Below, in pieces: positions 8,308-17,804 of a stretch of DNA of 64,000 nt (its first letter is position 1; each line of letters begins with the position of its first letter). Under the pieces are notes generated by a model. It saw only the letters and a program-made list of their open reading frames with translations, searched no databases and was not told the origin of the DNA. A program made the position numbers and the translations under genes. The DNA comes from Pseudomonadota bacterium (GTDB lineage Bacteria; Desulfobacterota; Desulfovibrionia; Desulfovibrionales; Desulfovibrionaceae): NCBI GenBank assembly GCA_023433925.1, contig JAEYTO010000069.1, forward strand, positions 1 to 64,000, given 5' to 3'.

Positions 8308-9129
8308 CTACGAGTTCCTCGCCGCCCCGTCCCACTCGCCCACGATCCCCAACGCCTCATTCACGCCTTTGCCCTCGTGCACCACGGCGTTGAGCGCGTG
8401 CACGAGGGCCACCACGTCGTCGTGCTGGAACACGTTGCGGCCGATGGACAGGCCCGAGCCGCCGGCGTCGAGGGAGTCGCGGGCCATCTGGAGCAGGTCG
8501 CGGGTGCTGTCGAGCTTGGGTCCGCCGGCGATGACCACCGGGATGCAGCAGCCTTCGATGGCTCTGGCGAAGGTGTCCTTGTCGCCCGTGAAGGGCACCT
8601 TGACCACGTCCGCGCCAAGCTCCATGCCGATGCGCGCGCAGTGGGCCACGACCTCGGGGTCGAACTCGCCCTTCACCTTGGGGCCGCGCGCGTAGACCAT
8701 GGCCAAAAGCGGCATGCCCCAGTTGGCCGCGCTGGAGGCGACCTTGCCGAAGTCGGCCAGCATGTGGCGCTCGGTCTCGTCGCCCAGGTTCACGTGGATG
8801 GATACGGCGTCCGCGCCCAGGCGGATGGCGTCCTCCACCGTGGTGGTCAGAGCCTTGGCGTGCGGGAAGGGCGACAGGCAGGTGGACGCCGACAGATGCA
8901 CTATGAGGCCGAAGTCGCGGCCCTGGGCGCGGTGGCCGCAGGCCACCAGGCCGCGATGCACGAGGCCGGCGTTCGCGCCGCCCTCCACGAGCCTGATGAT
9001 CGTGTCGCGGAGGTGGATGAGGCCCTTGATGGGGCCGACGCTCACGCCGTGGTCCATGGGCACGATGATGGTGCGGCCGGTGTCGCGATTGAAGATGCGC
9101 TCAAGCCTGATGGCCTTGCCGACGTGCAT
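8308..9129 (-). CDS. 2-amino-3,7-dideoxy-D-threo-hept-6-ulosonate synthase / archaeal-type class I aldolase
   Basis: This 273-residue TIM-barrel protein belongs to the DeoC/FbaB family of archaeal-type class I aldolases that includes MJ0400. In archaea and Desulfovibrio-like bacteria it makes the precursor of 3-dehydroquinate in an alternative start to aromatic amino acid synthesis. Visible features are IVPMDHGVS near residue 22, LGADAVSIHVNLG, the Schiff-base Lys in GADVVKVPFTGD, and the phosphate-binding IAGGPK and GGSGLSIGRN. AGGAGG precedes the ATG. A plain fructose-bisphosphate aldolase cannot be excluded. The dehydroquinate synthase II partner is not in the window. Confidence 0.8.
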   Translation of the reverse strand: MHVGKAIRLERIFNRDTGRTIIVPMDHGVSVGPIKGLIHLRDTIIRLVEGGANAGLVHRGLVACGHRAQGRDFGLIVHLSASTCLSPFPHAKALTTTVEDAIRLGADAVSIHVNLGDETERHMLADFGKVASSAANWGMPLLAMVYARGPKVKGEFDPEVVAHCARIGMELGADVVKVPFTGDKDTFARAIEGCCIPVVIAGGPKLDSTRDLLQMARDSLDAGGSGLSIGRNVFQHDDVVALVHALNAVVHEGKGVNEALGIVGEWDGAARNS

Positions 9130-9258
9130 GGCGGGTCCTCCTGCGCCGCCGCGCGGGCGGCAGTAGTGGGCGAGTTCCGTGCGGGAGTGATCGAGGCGCC
9201 AGGAGGGTATAAGCGATGATGCCGGCCGCTGGCAATTTGCGGCGATCAGCCCGGAAAA

Positions 9259-9291
9259 GCAAAGGCCCGGAGCCGAAGCTCCGGGCCTTGC
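9259..9291 (-). terminator. Terminator of the glycine-betaine transporter operon
   Basis: Perfect 12-bp arms AAGGCCCGGAGC/GCTCCGGGCCTT with loop CGAA; read on the minus strand it runs into TTTGCTTTT. It lies 23 bases past the binding-protein stop. Confidence 0.85.
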
Positions 9292-9313
9292 AATCGTCCT
9301 ATGACGGGCGGTG

Positions 9314-10168
9314 TTACTTGCCCAGCCAGGAATTCACCAGCTCGGGGTTCTCGTTGATGAAGCGCACGGCGTTCTTGTAGGGATCCGCGCCGGGCTCCTG
9401 GTTCCAGGCCATGACCATCTGCAATTGGTCCGGGCTTGCCCAGTGGAAGCGGTCCAGGAAGGCGTGCACCTCGGGCATGTCCTTCTTGAGACCCTTGCGC
9501 ACGACGGTGTCGATGTGCTCCTCGCCGCCCAGCGCGCCCTTGGGGTCGTCGAGGTACTTGAGTTCCCAGCGGCCGAACATCCAATGCGGCGACCAGGCCG
9601 TGACCACGACCCACTGCTTGTTCTTGATGGCGTCGGCCAGGGCCGCGGTCATGGTCGCGCCGCTGCCTTCCATGAGCTCCATGTCCTTGAGCGCGTATGC
9701 TTCCAGGGCCTCCTCGGAGAGCTGCATGAGGCCCGAGCCGGGATCGATGCCGTAGACCCTGCCGCCGAACCTGTCGGCGTGCTTGTTCAGGTCGGCGATG
9801 GAGTCGATGGCGACGTACTTGGGCACGGCCCAGCCGAGCTTGGCCCCGCCCACGATGGGGCCGAGGTTCTCGTACTTGCCCGCGAGCTTGTCCGCGTAGT
9901 TCTTGTGCGTCACGGGCAGCCAGGCCGTGACCATGCCGTCCACGTCGCCGGTGGCCACGGCCTGCCACATGGCCGCGGCGGCCACGGGCAGGGCGTCCAC
10001 CTCGTAGCCCATCTTTTCCTGGAGCACGGCCTGGACGACGCTCGTGCTGGCCACGGCGCAGTCCCATTCGACATAGGCCAGGGTGATTTTCTTGGCGGCC
10101 TGGGCCGAGGGCGCGGCGAGCAGGAGCACGGCCAGGGTCGTGAGGAACGCCTTCAGGATGAAGCGCAT
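9314..10168 (-). CDS. Glycine betaine/proline-type ABC transporter substrate-binding protein
   Basis: This 284-residue periplasmic protein of the OpuAC/ProX type captures a quaternary amine osmolyte. A signal peptide runs through LLLAAPSAQA, with cleavage near residue 24. The mature part starts ITLAYVEWDCAVAS, typical of this family, and carries several Trp residues, including those in YVEWDC, TAWLPVTH and VVVTAWSPHW, which fit the aromatic cage for trimethylammonium. It is the last gene of a three-gene operon (ATPase, permease, binding protein) and is followed by a strong terminator. Confidence 0.92.
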   Translation of the reverse strand: MRFILKAFLTTLAVLLLAAPSAQAAKKITLAYVEWDCAVASTSVVQAVLQEKMGYEVDALPVAAAAMWQAVATGDVDGMVTAWLPVTHKNYADKLAGKYENLGPIVGGAKLGWAVPKYVAIDSIADLNKHADRFGGRVYGIDPGSGLMQLSEEALEAYALKDMELMEGSGATMTAALADAIKNKQWVVVTAWSPHWMFGRWELKYLDDPKGALGGEEHIDTVVRKGLKKDMPEVHAFLDRFHWASPDQLQMVMAWNQEPGADPYKNAVRFINENPELVNSWLGK

Positions 10169-10205
10169 GGGGCCTCCTTTGTGGTTGCGGTTGGCGGGAG
10201 GCGGA

Positions 10206-11051
10206 TCAGTCGCGCTTGCGCGCGCCGACCCGCTGCATGATGCGGTCGAAGATCATGGCCACGATGACGATGCCCAGGCCGGCCTCGAAGCCCTTGGCCG
10301 GGTCCAGGCGCTGGATGGCCTTCCAGACCTCGCCGCCCAGGCCCTTGGCTCCAATCATGGCCGCGATGACGACCATGGACAGGGCCAGCATGACCGTCTG
10401 GTTCACGCCGGCCATGATGGTGGTCGTGGCCATGGGCAACTGGAGCTTGAAGAGCTTCTGCCTCCGGGTGGCCCCGAAGGCGTCGGCGGCTTCGACCAGT
10501 TCGCGGGGAACCTGGCGGATACCCAGGCAGGTCAGGCGGATGGCCGGCGGCATGGCGAAGATGACCGTGGAGAATATGGCCGCCACCGGGCCGAGGCCGA
10601 AGAAGGGGATGGCCGGGATGAGATAGACGAAGGCCGGCATGGTCTGCATGAAGTCGAGCACCGGCATGATGATCCGGTAGGCGGTCCGGTTCAGGGCCGC
10701 GAGGATGCCCAGCGGCACGCCGATGGAAATGGCGATGCTCGTGGCCACGAGCACCAGGGCGATGGTGGACACGGTCGGAGCCCAGAAGCCCATGTTCCAG
10801 ATGAGGCCCAGGCCGAGCAGGGTGAACAGGGCCACGCCGCGGCTGCGGCTCAAGCGCCAGGCCATGCCCGCGAAGAGCGCGATGAGCAGCCAGGGCGGCA
10901 GGAACAGCATGCCGTCCACGAGCAGGTCGATGCCGCCACCCACGATTTTGGAGAAGGCCTTGGTGGCGAAGGCCAGGTGCTCGGCCAAAAAGTCGATGCT
11001 CGCCTCGATGGCGGCGCCCAGGGGCAGCTTGGGAATGTCGATCATGCTCAT
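10206..11051 (-). CDS. Glycine betaine/proline ABC transporter permease (ProW/OpuAB type)
   Basis: This 281-residue inner-membrane permease matches the ProW/OpuAB family. It has several membrane helices and the permease-ATPase coupling region with AADAFGATRRQKLFKLQLP near residue 190. It also has MPAFVYLIPAIPFFGLG and the late GAKGLGGEVWKAIQ, both family signatures. Its ATG overlaps the stop of the ATPase gene by four bases, so translation is coupled. The binding-protein gene starts 37 bases after its stop. Confidence 0.92.
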   Translation of the reverse strand: MSMIDIPKLPLGAAIEASIDFLAEHLAFATKAFSKIVGGGIDLLVDGMLFLPPWLLIALFAGMAWRLSRSRGVALFTLLGLGLIWNMGFWAPTVSTIALVLVATSIAISIGVPLGILAALNRTAYRIIMPVLDFMQTMPAFVYLIPAIPFFGLGPVAAIFSTVIFAMPPAIRLTCLGIRQVPRELVEAADAFGATRRQKLFKLQLPMATTTIMAGVNQTVMLALSMVVIAAMIGAKGLGGEVWKAIQRLDPAKGFEAGLGIVIVAMIFDRIMQRVGARKRD

Positions 11052-12250
11052 TGTCCGTTACCTCCTCTCTCGGCCAGGCCGGCGATGAGCGATCCGCGCA
11101 CCACGACGCCGGCCAGGTGCCCGCGATCATCCACGACCGGCAACGGCGACTGCCCGGCGGCCATGAGCGGGATGATGTCCGCGGCCGGCGTGTCGGCCCG
11201 CACAGTGGAAACCTCGGACTGCATGACCGCGTCGATGCGCCCGATGCCCTCCTTGCGGGCCGCGTCGGCCATCTCAGCCGTGACCCAGCCCTGGAGCAGG
11301 CCGTCGCGCGAGACCACGAACAGGCTGGACAAGCCGGCCTTCTGCATGCGCCGCAGCGCCGTGCGCGGGCCGTCGGCGCCGTAGGCCACGGCCTCGGTGC
11401 GCTTCATGACCTGCCCGGCGGTCACGGCCTTGGTCACGTCCACGTCTTCCACGAACCTGCGCACGTACTCCGTGGCCGGGTTGGCCAGGATATCCTCGGG
11501 CGTGCCGCACTGCTCGATGCGGCCGTCGCGCATGAGCACGATGCGGTCGCCGAGCTTGAGGGCCTCGTCCAGGTCGTGGCTGATGAAGATGATGGTTTTG
11601 CGCATCTTCTCCTGCAAGGCCAGCAGCTCGTCCTGCATGTCCTTGCGGATGAGCGGGTCCAGGGCGCTGAAGGCCTCGTCCATGAGCAGGATGTCCGGGC
11701 TGACGGATAGGGCCCTGGCCAGCCCCACGCGCTGCTGCATGCCGCCCGAGAGCTGCGCCGGATAGCTGTTTTCCCAGCCCGCCAGGCCCACCAGGTCCAG
11801 GGCCTCGCGGGCGCGCTTGCGGCGCTCCTCCTCGGCCAGGCCCTGGATCTCCAGGCCGAAAGCCGCGTTCTCCAGCACGGTGCGGTGGGGGAACAGGGCG
11901 AAGGACTGGAAGACCATGCTCATCTTGTGCTGGCGGAGATTGCGTAGGTCCTCGCCAGCCATGGCCGTGACGTCCTGGCCGTGGATGAAGACGCCGCCGG
12001 CGGTCGGCTCGATGAGGCGGTTGATACAGCGCACGAGCGTGGATTTGCCGCTGCCGGACAGGCCCATGACCACGACGATCTCGCCGGCGTGCGCCTCGAA
12101 GCTCACATCGGCCAAGCCCACGCTCTGCTTGGTGGCGCGGAAGATCTCGTCCTTGGAGCGGCCCTCCTGGAGCAGGGCCATGGCCTTTTCGGGATGGGAG
12201 CCGAAGATCTTGTAGAGGCTTTGTACGCGGATGATGGCGTGCTCAGTCAT
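11048..12250 (-). CDS. Glycine betaine/proline ABC transporter ATPase with CBS pair (ProV/OpuAA type)
   Basis: This 400-residue ATPase energises betaine uptake. It has Walker A GLSGSGKST near residue 65, the signature LSGGMQQRVGLARAL, Walker B ILLMDEAFSALDP, and the H-loop FISHDLDEAL. The C-terminal 120 residues form a CBS pair, which in OpuA senses ionic strength. The N-terminal VQSLYKIFG and KSVGLADV-like strands match ProV. It heads the operon, with a low-GC upstream region holding two palindromes that could be operators. Confidence 0.93.
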   Translation of the reverse strand: MTEHAIIRVQSLYKIFGSHPEKAMALLQEGRSKDEIFRATKQSVGLADVSFEAHAGEIVVVMGLSGSGKSTLVRCINRLIEPTAGGVFIHGQDVTAMAGEDLRNLRQHKMSMVFQSFALFPHRTVLENAAFGLEIQGLAEEERRKRAREALDLVGLAGWENSYPAQLSGGMQQRVGLARALSVSPDILLMDEAFSALDPLIRKDMQDELLALQEKMRKTIIFISHDLDEALKLGDRIVLMRDGRIEQCGTPEDILANPATEYVRRFVEDVDVTKAVTAGQVMKRTEAVAYGADGPRTALRRMQKAGLSSLFVVSRDGLLQGWVTAEMADAARKEGIGRIDAVMQSEVSTVRADTPAADIIPLMAAGQSPLPVVDDRGHLAGVVVRGSLIAGLAERGGNGQ

Positions 12251-12378
12251 GACGCGGGAAGCCCTCCAAGGCCTCGCGGAGCGCGCGGGCGGCTGCTTCG
12301 GTCCCGTGGGAGCCGATCAGCGGCGAACGACCGCAAATCGAACGTATCATGTATAGACCTCCAATGATGCGATGCTTT

Positions 12379-12395
12379 ATTGCGATTTACGCAAT
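12379..12395. promoter_or_regulatory. Palindrome ATTGCG-N5-CGCAAT, candidate operator
   Basis: Perfect 6-bp arms flank ATTTA, about 130 bases upstream of the transporter ATPase start. The size suits a dimeric repressor or activator; the regulator is unknown. Confidence 0.45.
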
Positions 12396-12407
12396 ATAGT
12401 GATGTGA

Positions 12408-12420
12408 CATGTCTGACATG
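12408..12420. promoter_or_regulatory. Palindrome CATGTC-T-GACATG, candidate operator
   Basis: Perfect 6-bp arms around one central base, 13 bases from the previous palindrome. Its GTCTGACATG half also occurs at 27568-27577 upstream of the hybrid kinase. Confidence 0.4.
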
Positions 12421-12772
12421 GATATGCGGGGAAAATGCATAACGCATCAGCATGACTGGCTGGTAAGCCTGGCCAGTATAGACTTTTTTCCAGCAGAGGG
12501 TTGCTGTCTACAATACGCTGGATTATTTGTCAAACCCGTGGCGATATTTTTTGAGTGCGATGCTGTGGTCGAAGATGCGAGTACTATCCTGAAGGATTAT
12601 GGTCACATGGGGCCAGAGCGGCTCTGACCGCTTGCTCTGGCGGGCGGCTTGCGACTGGCGGAGAATGGAGGCGGAGGGGGAACGCCCGGCTCGTTCGTGG
12701 TTCGGCGGCGGCCGTTGTGGAAATCGCCGAGTTGGAGGGATGCATGGCGCCGCAGAAGCTGGCGGCCGCTGC

Positions 12773-13804
12773 TCAGAACTTCACGGACAGGCTCAGGGAG
12801 CCGTATTCGTGCAGCCCGTTCTGGCCGTCGAACTCCGGCGTGCGGAAGACGTGGGTGTAGGCGAGGCGGAAATCACGCCAGGTCACGGCCGCTCCGGCGG
12901 TGAGGTCGGCGACGAAGTATTCCTTGTCCACGCTGCGGCTGTCCCGGAACAGGGCGCCGTCCAGGAACATGTTGCGGGCCACGGCGCGGCCCAGGGCGCC
13001 GCCGAACAGGTAGAAGCCCATGTGCGGGCTGGAGAGGAAAAAGCCCGAGCCCGGCGGGCTGGGCTGGATGCGCGGCGGGCCGTAGTCCAGCAGCAGGTTT
13101 CGGCCCAGGCGCAGCATGACCCCGGTCTCGATATGGTCGTGGACCGTGCCCAAGGCCAGGCCGAACTGCGGCGTGAGGTCCGCGCCGAATCCTTGGTCGC
13201 CTATGGAAGCCAGGGCGCGCCAACTGCGCAGATAGTTCAATTGGAAGGTGGGCTCGTTGGGCAGTTGCGTGTCCCAGCCCTGGGGCTCATCGGAATCGGT
13301 CAGGTATCTGTGCACGAACTTCTGCGTATCGCCGGCCAGGGAGGCCGGGCCGACCACGCCGATCTGCAGTTCCAGCTGGTGCAGGCGGCTGCCGTTCTCC
13401 GCGATCAGGCCGACGGAGCCGTACAGCCAGCCGGCATAGGGCCGGTCGTCCTCCGGCGGCGAGGCGAGGGTGATGTCCGACGGCGTGTACATGTTCTGGC
13501 CCAGGGCGTACTCCACGCGCGCGTCTCCGTGCTCGGGAAAGAGCGGGGACGCCGCGGCCGCTTCGCGCAGGAATTCGGGCACGTCGTTCAGACCCGAGAG
13601 CCAGGAGACGCGCACGCCGTTGGTGTAGTGCTGGTCAGTGTTGTAGAAGATGTCGTTCTCGTAGATGAGGCTCACGATGCGTTTGTCTTCCTTGTCCAGT
13701 GCGGCCGCCGGAGCCGATAGGGCGAGCAGGAGAAGCACGCACGGCCACACGACGCGGCGGGCGCGCGACGATGCCCGCGCGGGCGGAGTGATTGCCGTGG
13801 CCAT
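12773..13804 (-). CDS. LpxR-like outer-membrane protein (DUF2219, lipid A deacylase family)
   Basis: This 343-residue protein has a signal peptide (WPCVLLLLALSAPAAA, cleavage near residue 36). A beta-barrel pattern of the DUF2219/LpxR family follows, with YENDIFYNTDQHYTNGV at the mature N-terminus. It also has ALGQNMYTPSD, DRPYAGWLYG and a C-terminal LSLSVKF strand ending in Phe, typical of outer-membrane barrels. LpxR removes the 3'-acyloxyacyl group of lipid A; that activity is inferred from family only. The ATG at 13804 precedes the signal sequence; no strong ribosome site is seen. It follows the hybrid kinase gene on the same strand. Confidence 0.8.
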   Translation of the reverse strand: MATAITPPARASSRARRVVWPCVLLLLALSAPAAALDKEDKRIVSLIYENDIFYNTDQHYTNGVRVSWLSGLNDVPEFLREAAAASPLFPEHGDARVEYALGQNMYTPSDITLASPPEDDRPYAGWLYGSVGLIAENGSRLHQLELQIGVVGPASLAGDTQKFVHRYLTDSDEPQGWDTQLPNEPTFQLNYLRSWRALASIGDQGFGADLTPQFGLALGTVHDHIETGVMLRLGRNLLLDYGPPRIQPSPPGSGFFLSSPHMGFYLFGGALGRAVARNMFLDGALFRDSRSVDKEYFVADLTAGAAVTWRDFRLAYTHVFRTPEFDGQNGLHEYGSLSLSVKF

Positions 13805-13848
13805 GGCGGGAAGGTGGCGGATGGGAGGCCGGCCCATGCGGCGCGGCG

Positions 13849-15975
13849 CTACGCGCGGGCCACGCCGCGCGAGGCCAGCGCCTTGTGCAGGGACTCGGCG
13901 AGCTGGCGCTTGAGGATGGGCTTCATGATGATTTCCTTGATGCCCAGGTCGCGGACCTTGCTGTAGGAGACGATCTCCGAGAAGCCCGTGCACAGGATGA
14001 TCGGCACGTCGGGCCGCACTTGCAGGGCCTTCTCGGCCAGCTCCATGCCCGTCAGGTTGGGCATGTTCTGGTCCGTGAGGATAAGCTCGAACTTGTCGGG
14101 CTGGAAGCGGAAGGCCTCCAGGGCCTCCACGGAGCTGGTGCGCGCCACGACCTCGTAGCCCAGGCTCTCCAGCATCTCGCGGCCAATGTCCACCAGGGCC
14201 ATCTCGTCGTCCACGAAGAGGATGCGGCCCTCGCCCATGGGCAGTCCGAGCTCCTCCTCGTCCGAGGCGGCCTCGTCCATGAGCCCGGTCTGGGGCAGGA
14301 GCACCTGGAAGGCCGCGCCCTTGCCCTCCTCGCTCTGCACGTAGACCACGCCGCCGTGCTGCTTGACGATGCCGTGCACCACGGCCAGGCCCATGCCCGT
14401 GCCATCGCCCGGTTTCTTGGTGGTGAAGAAAGGGTCGAAAATTTTCTCCTGGATGGACTTGGAGATGCCGTAGCCCGTGTCCGTGACGGTGATGACCACG
14501 TAGGCCCCGGCGGACAGGCCGGGCGACTTGGCCACGGTGCCCTCGTCCAGGTGCACCTCGGCCAGGCTGATTTCGAGCATGCCGCCGCGCTCGCGCATGG
14601 CGTGGGCCGCGTTGGTGCACAGGTTGAGCAGGATCTGGTGGACCTGCGACGGGTCGGCCATGACCGTGTCGTTGGCGGTCATGATGTTCTGGCGGATCTC
14701 GATGCTCGCCGGCAGCGAGGTCCGCAGGAGCTTGACCGTCTCCTTGATGAGCGGGGAGACGCGCAGGGCCTTCTTCTCCCGCGAGCCCTGGCGGCTGAAG
14801 TTGAGGATCTGGTTGATGAGGTCCTTGGCCCTGCGGCAGGCGCCCAGGATCTCCTTGAGCCTGCGCTCCAGGGGCGAGCCCTTGTCCGTGCTCTCCAGGA
14901 TGATCTCGGCGTAGCCCGTGATGACGCCCAGGATATTGTTGAAGTCATGGGCGATGCCGCCGGCCAGGGTGCCGATGGCCTCCATCTTCTGGGCGATGCG
15001 CAACTGCTCCTCAAGGCGCTTGCGCTCGGTGATGTCGAGCAGGTAGCCGCGGATCTCCACGATCTGGCCGCGCACGTTGAGGATGCCGATGATGGTGCCG
15101 ATGACGTGCACCAGGCGCAGGTCGAGGCGCTGGAACACGGCCTCGAAGTTCTCCAGCTTCTTGCGCGAGAGGATGAGCTCGTGCAGGGATTCGTCCGCGC
15201 CGACGAGCTGGAGGTCGAAGATGTTGACGCTCATGGCGTCCTGCACCGTGCCGAAGCCGAAGATGCGCGCGAAGGCCTTGTTGCAGGCCTTGAGGGTTCC
15301 GTCGGGCGCGGCCACGAAGTCGCCGGTGATGTCCTCCTCGAAGAGCAGGCGGTAGCGCTCCTCGCTCTCCAGGAGCTCCTGGAGCATGCGCATGCGTACG
15401 GACATGTCGCGCTTGAGGCGCTTGTTGGCCTCGCTGAGCGCGTTGGTGCGCATGTCCACCTGCTTTTGCAGCGTGGCGTTGAGGGTGATCAGATCCCTGG
15501 CCGTCTTCCACTTGGCGCACAGGGACTTGGCGAGCTGGCGGAGCTCCTCGGGGTGCAGGGGTTTCTGGATGTACAGGAGCTTGTCGGGCGGGGTCACGCG
15601 GCGGTTCAGCTCGCGCGTGTCCACGTCGGAATAGGCGCTGACAATGACGATTTCGATGTCCGGGTCCAGCTCGCGGATGCGTTCGGCGGTCCATACGCCG
15701 TCCTGGCCGGGCGGCATGCGCACGTCGAGGATGGCCACGCTGAAGGGCCGGCCCTCGGACATGGCCTGCCGCACGGCCTCCACGGCCTGCTCGCCCTGGC
15801 CGCACAGGCTCAGCTCGAAGCGCGGGAGCAGGGGCTCCAGGTCGAGGTCGTCATCCGGCCCTTCGTCCGGGGCGAGGATTTCCCGGTACAGGCCGAGAAT
15901 GGCCTCCTCGTCGTCGACGGCCAGAAGGCGGTAGCTGCGGACGGTCGCCGCGTCTGCGGAAATTTGATCAGTCAT
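13849..15975 (-). CDS. Receiver-PAS-histidine kinase-receiver hybrid
   Basis: This 708-residue cytoplasmic kinase has an N-terminal receiver (acidic pair in AVDDEEAI, acceptor in AILDVRMPP, Lys in YIQKPLH), a coiled coil, and a PAS domain near residues 220-340. HisKA follows with AHDFNNILGVITGYAE, then an ATPase domain with NLCTNAAHAM, DTGYGISK and GTGMGLAVVHG. A C-terminal receiver has FVDDEMAL, LTDQNMPN and IMKPILK. There is no membrane segment, so it is fed by another protein through its first receiver. The upstream CHASE4 kinase gene ends 14 bases before its ATG, suggesting one operon with that kinase and the NtrC-type regulator. Confidence 0.9.
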   Translation of the reverse strand: MTDQISADAATVRSYRLLAVDDEEAILGLYREILAPDEGPDDDLDLEPLLPRFELSLCGQGEQAVEAVRQAMSEGRPFSVAILDVRMPPGQDGVWTAERIRELDPDIEIVIVSAYSDVDTRELNRRVTPPDKLLYIQKPLHPEELRQLAKSLCAKWKTARDLITLNATLQKQVDMRTNALSEANKRLKRDMSVRMRMLQELLESEERYRLLFEEDITGDFVAAPDGTLKACNKAFARIFGFGTVQDAMSVNIFDLQLVGADESLHELILSRKKLENFEAVFQRLDLRLVHVIGTIIGILNVRGQIVEIRGYLLDITERKRLEEQLRIAQKMEAIGTLAGGIAHDFNNILGVITGYAEIILESTDKGSPLERRLKEILGACRRAKDLINQILNFSRQGSREKKALRVSPLIKETVKLLRTSLPASIEIRQNIMTANDTVMADPSQVHQILLNLCTNAAHAMRERGGMLEISLAEVHLDEGTVAKSPGLSAGAYVVITVTDTGYGISKSIQEKIFDPFFTTKKPGDGTGMGLAVVHGIVKQHGGVVYVQSEEGKGAAFQVLLPQTGLMDEAASDEEELGLPMGEGRILFVDDEMALVDIGREMLESLGYEVVARTSSVEALEAFRFQPDKFELILTDQNMPNLTGMELAEKALQVRPDVPIILCTGFSEIVSYSKVRDLGIKEIIMKPILKRQLAESLHKALASRGVARA

Positions 15976-15989
15976 ATGGAGTGGATGTG

Positions 15990-17804
15990 TCAGCCGACCC
16001 GCAGGAGCAGATGAACGTCGAAGCCCTGACCCAGGCCAGGGCTTTCGGCCCAGATGCGGCCGCCCATCTCGCTCACGGCGTTGGAGCACCAGTGCAGTCC
16101 CAGTCCGAGCCGTCTGTCCTTGGCCGTGATGTATCCTCTCTGAAAAATGCGCGCAAGCTCGGCGGGCGCCATGCCGGGGCCGTTGTCGGACAGGACGAGG
16201 TGCACGAATCCGCGGCCATCGTGCTCTTCCAGCCAGGCGCGGGCCTGGATGCCGCCGCCGGACGCGCCTGCCTGGGCATAGGCCTGGGCCGAGTTGATGA
16301 GCACGTTGGAGAGCACCTCCAGAAGCGTCACGCGATTGGCCATCACGGGCGGCATGGAGGCCAGGGCCGGGTCGGCCTTGAGCTCCAGGGCCGGGCGCAA
16401 CGGGTCGGGCACGAAGAGGAGGGCGTCGACGAGCATGGAGCGCAGCACCAGCGGCTCGGTGGAGCGCGCGCCCAGGCTGAAGCGCTGCAAGGAGTCCAGG
16501 TCCTTCTCCAGGGCCTGGGCCTGCGCGTAGGCATCGAGGGCCTTGCGCTCCGCTTCCCGCAATCCGTGGGCCAGGCGTTCGCCGCCGGCCTGGTCGGCCT
16601 GGTCGGACTGGCCGGCCTTGGCCGCTTGCGCGGCCACCCTGGCCAGCCGTTCGCGGAGCATGAACAGCCCGGCCTTGAGCGGGCTGAAGGCGTTGCGCAC
16701 GTTGTGCAGCACCTCGGAAGCCATCTCGGCCATGCCCAGGCGGAAGGTTTGGCGCAGGATCTCATGGCGCGAGTCGCCCAGGCGGTCGAGCATGGCGTTG
16801 TACTCGCGGGCCAGCATGCCCACCTCGTCCTGGCGGCGCTCCGGGAGGCGGCGGGACAGGTCGCCGTCCTGGCGCACGCCGGTCATGTGCCGCCGAAGCT
16901 CACCCACGGGCCTGAGCACGGTCTGGTCCAGGAAGAGCCACAGGCACACGAGCGCGAGCAGGCCGGCCAGGAAGCCGCTGGCCAGGACCAGGCGCAGGGC
17001 CGATTCGCTCACGCCGGTGATCTCGCGGGGAGCGTCGGCCCAGAGAACGAGGAAGCCCTGGCCCAGGAGATCCGCCCGGGCCATGTAGGCGCGTTTGAGC
17101 GAGGGCGAGATGTTCTCCACGAGCAGGCCGGGCTTGGCCAGGACGGCGGGCGCGCCGGACCTCGACGGCGGCATGGGCGCGGTTTCCAGCGGAGCCAGGT
17201 GGAAGGCGACCTGGGCCTTGCCCCGCAACTCCTCCAGAAGGAGTTCGTCCACATGCAGGCCCATGGCCAGCCAGCCCCGGCTCGGGCCGAGCTTGCGGCT
17301 GTCCAGAATTGGCGAGGCGGCCAGCAGCAGGAGGCCCTTGTCCGTGGAGCAGATGCCAGCCACGGGCCGTTGCCCCTGGGCTCCGCTCAACAGGGCCTTG
17401 AGCTTCACCTGGAAGGCGTCGTCGATCTCCAGGGGGTGGCCGCTGCGCCAGTCGCAAGCTCCGCCGGCCACGAAGTCGCCGCGCAAGTCGTGGATGGAGA
17501 TGAGGCTCACGCGCAGCTCCATGAAGCGCGCCTGGGCCAGGCTCGATTCGAGATAGCGAGCGCCGGGCGCGGCCACGAAGGCATACGTGTCATCCCACGC
17601 GGACCAGTCGGCGGCCGCGGCGGCCAGCCTTTCCAGCTCGTCATCCAGCACGTGGTCGCAGCGCAGGATGTCCTTGACGGCGTGCTCCCGTTCGAGCTTC
17701 TCGAACTCCGGGGAGACGCCCAGGCGCTGCACGGTGATGGTGATCAGGGCATAGGCGGCCGCGAGCGTGACCAGCAGGAGCACGGCCTTGAAGCGAAGCG
17801 ACAT
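15990..17804 (-). CDS. CHASE4-HAMP sensor histidine kinase
   Basis: This 604-residue membrane kinase has one N-terminal helix and a periplasmic sensor with the CHASE4 signature AADWSAWDDTYAF near residue 65. A second helix (LASGFLAGLLALVCLWLFL) near 290, a HAMP linker (LRPVGELRRHM) and a kinase core follow. The phosphoacceptor region reads EVLHNVRNAFSPLK, the N-box is VLSNVLINSAQAY, and the G-boxes are DNGPGM and LGLGLHWCSNAV. It is unusual in having about 60 residues of low-complexity coiled coil between the H-box and the ATPase domain. It sits between the NtrC-type regulator and the hybrid kinase. Confidence 0.9.
   Translation of the reverse strand: MSLRFKAVLLLVTLAAAYALITITVQRLGVSPEFEKLEREHAVKDILRCDHVLDDELERLAAAAADWSAWDDTYAFVAAPGARYLESSLAQARFMELRVSLISIHDLRGDFVAGGACDWRSGHPLEIDDAFQVKLKALLSGAQGQRPVAGICSTDKGLLLLAASPILDSRKLGPSRGWLAMGLHVDELLLEELRGKAQVAFHLAPLETAPMPPSRSGAPAVLAKPGLLVENISPSLKRAYMARADLLGQGFLVLWADAPREITGVSESALRLVLASGFLAGLLALVCLWLFLDQTVLRPVGELRRHMTGVRQDGDLSRRLPERRQDEVGMLAREYNAMLDRLGDSRHEILRQTFRLGMAEMASEVLHNVRNAFSPLKAGLFMLRERLARVAAQAAKAGQSDQADQAGGERLAHGLREAERKALDAYAQAQALEKDLDSLQRFSLGARSTEPLVLRSMLVDALLFVPDPLRPALELKADPALASMPPVMANRVTLLEVLSNVLINSAQAYAQAGASGGGIQARAWLEEHDGRGFVHLVLSDNGPGMAPAELARIFQRGYITAKDRRLGLGLHWCSNAVSEMGGRIWAESPGLGQGFDVHLLLRVG

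Larger units (their letters stand above)
12251..12772. other. Low-GC intergenic region upstream of the betaine transporter
   Basis: This stretch is clearly less GC-rich than its neighbours, especially 12340-12600. It holds the promoter side of the transporter operon and the 3' flank of the LpxR-like gene. Small open frames here (for example 12409-12627) show no family pattern, ribosome site or codon bias. Two palindromes are listed separately. Confidence 0.5.

Noticed and set aside
8308..9129. Naming the aldolase-like gene as fructose-bisphosphate aldolase
   Set aside because: The family match fits the archaeal-type synthase at least as well, but the sequence alone does not settle it.
12409..12627. 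72-residue open frame in the low-GC region upstream of the betaine transporter
   Set aside because: No ribosome site, family pattern or codon bias; it begins inside a palindrome.
12773..14620. A single 615-residue gene covering the LpxR-like region
   Set aside because: The upstream part is an out-of-frame shadow of the hybrid kinase; the signal peptide and family sequence begin at 13804.
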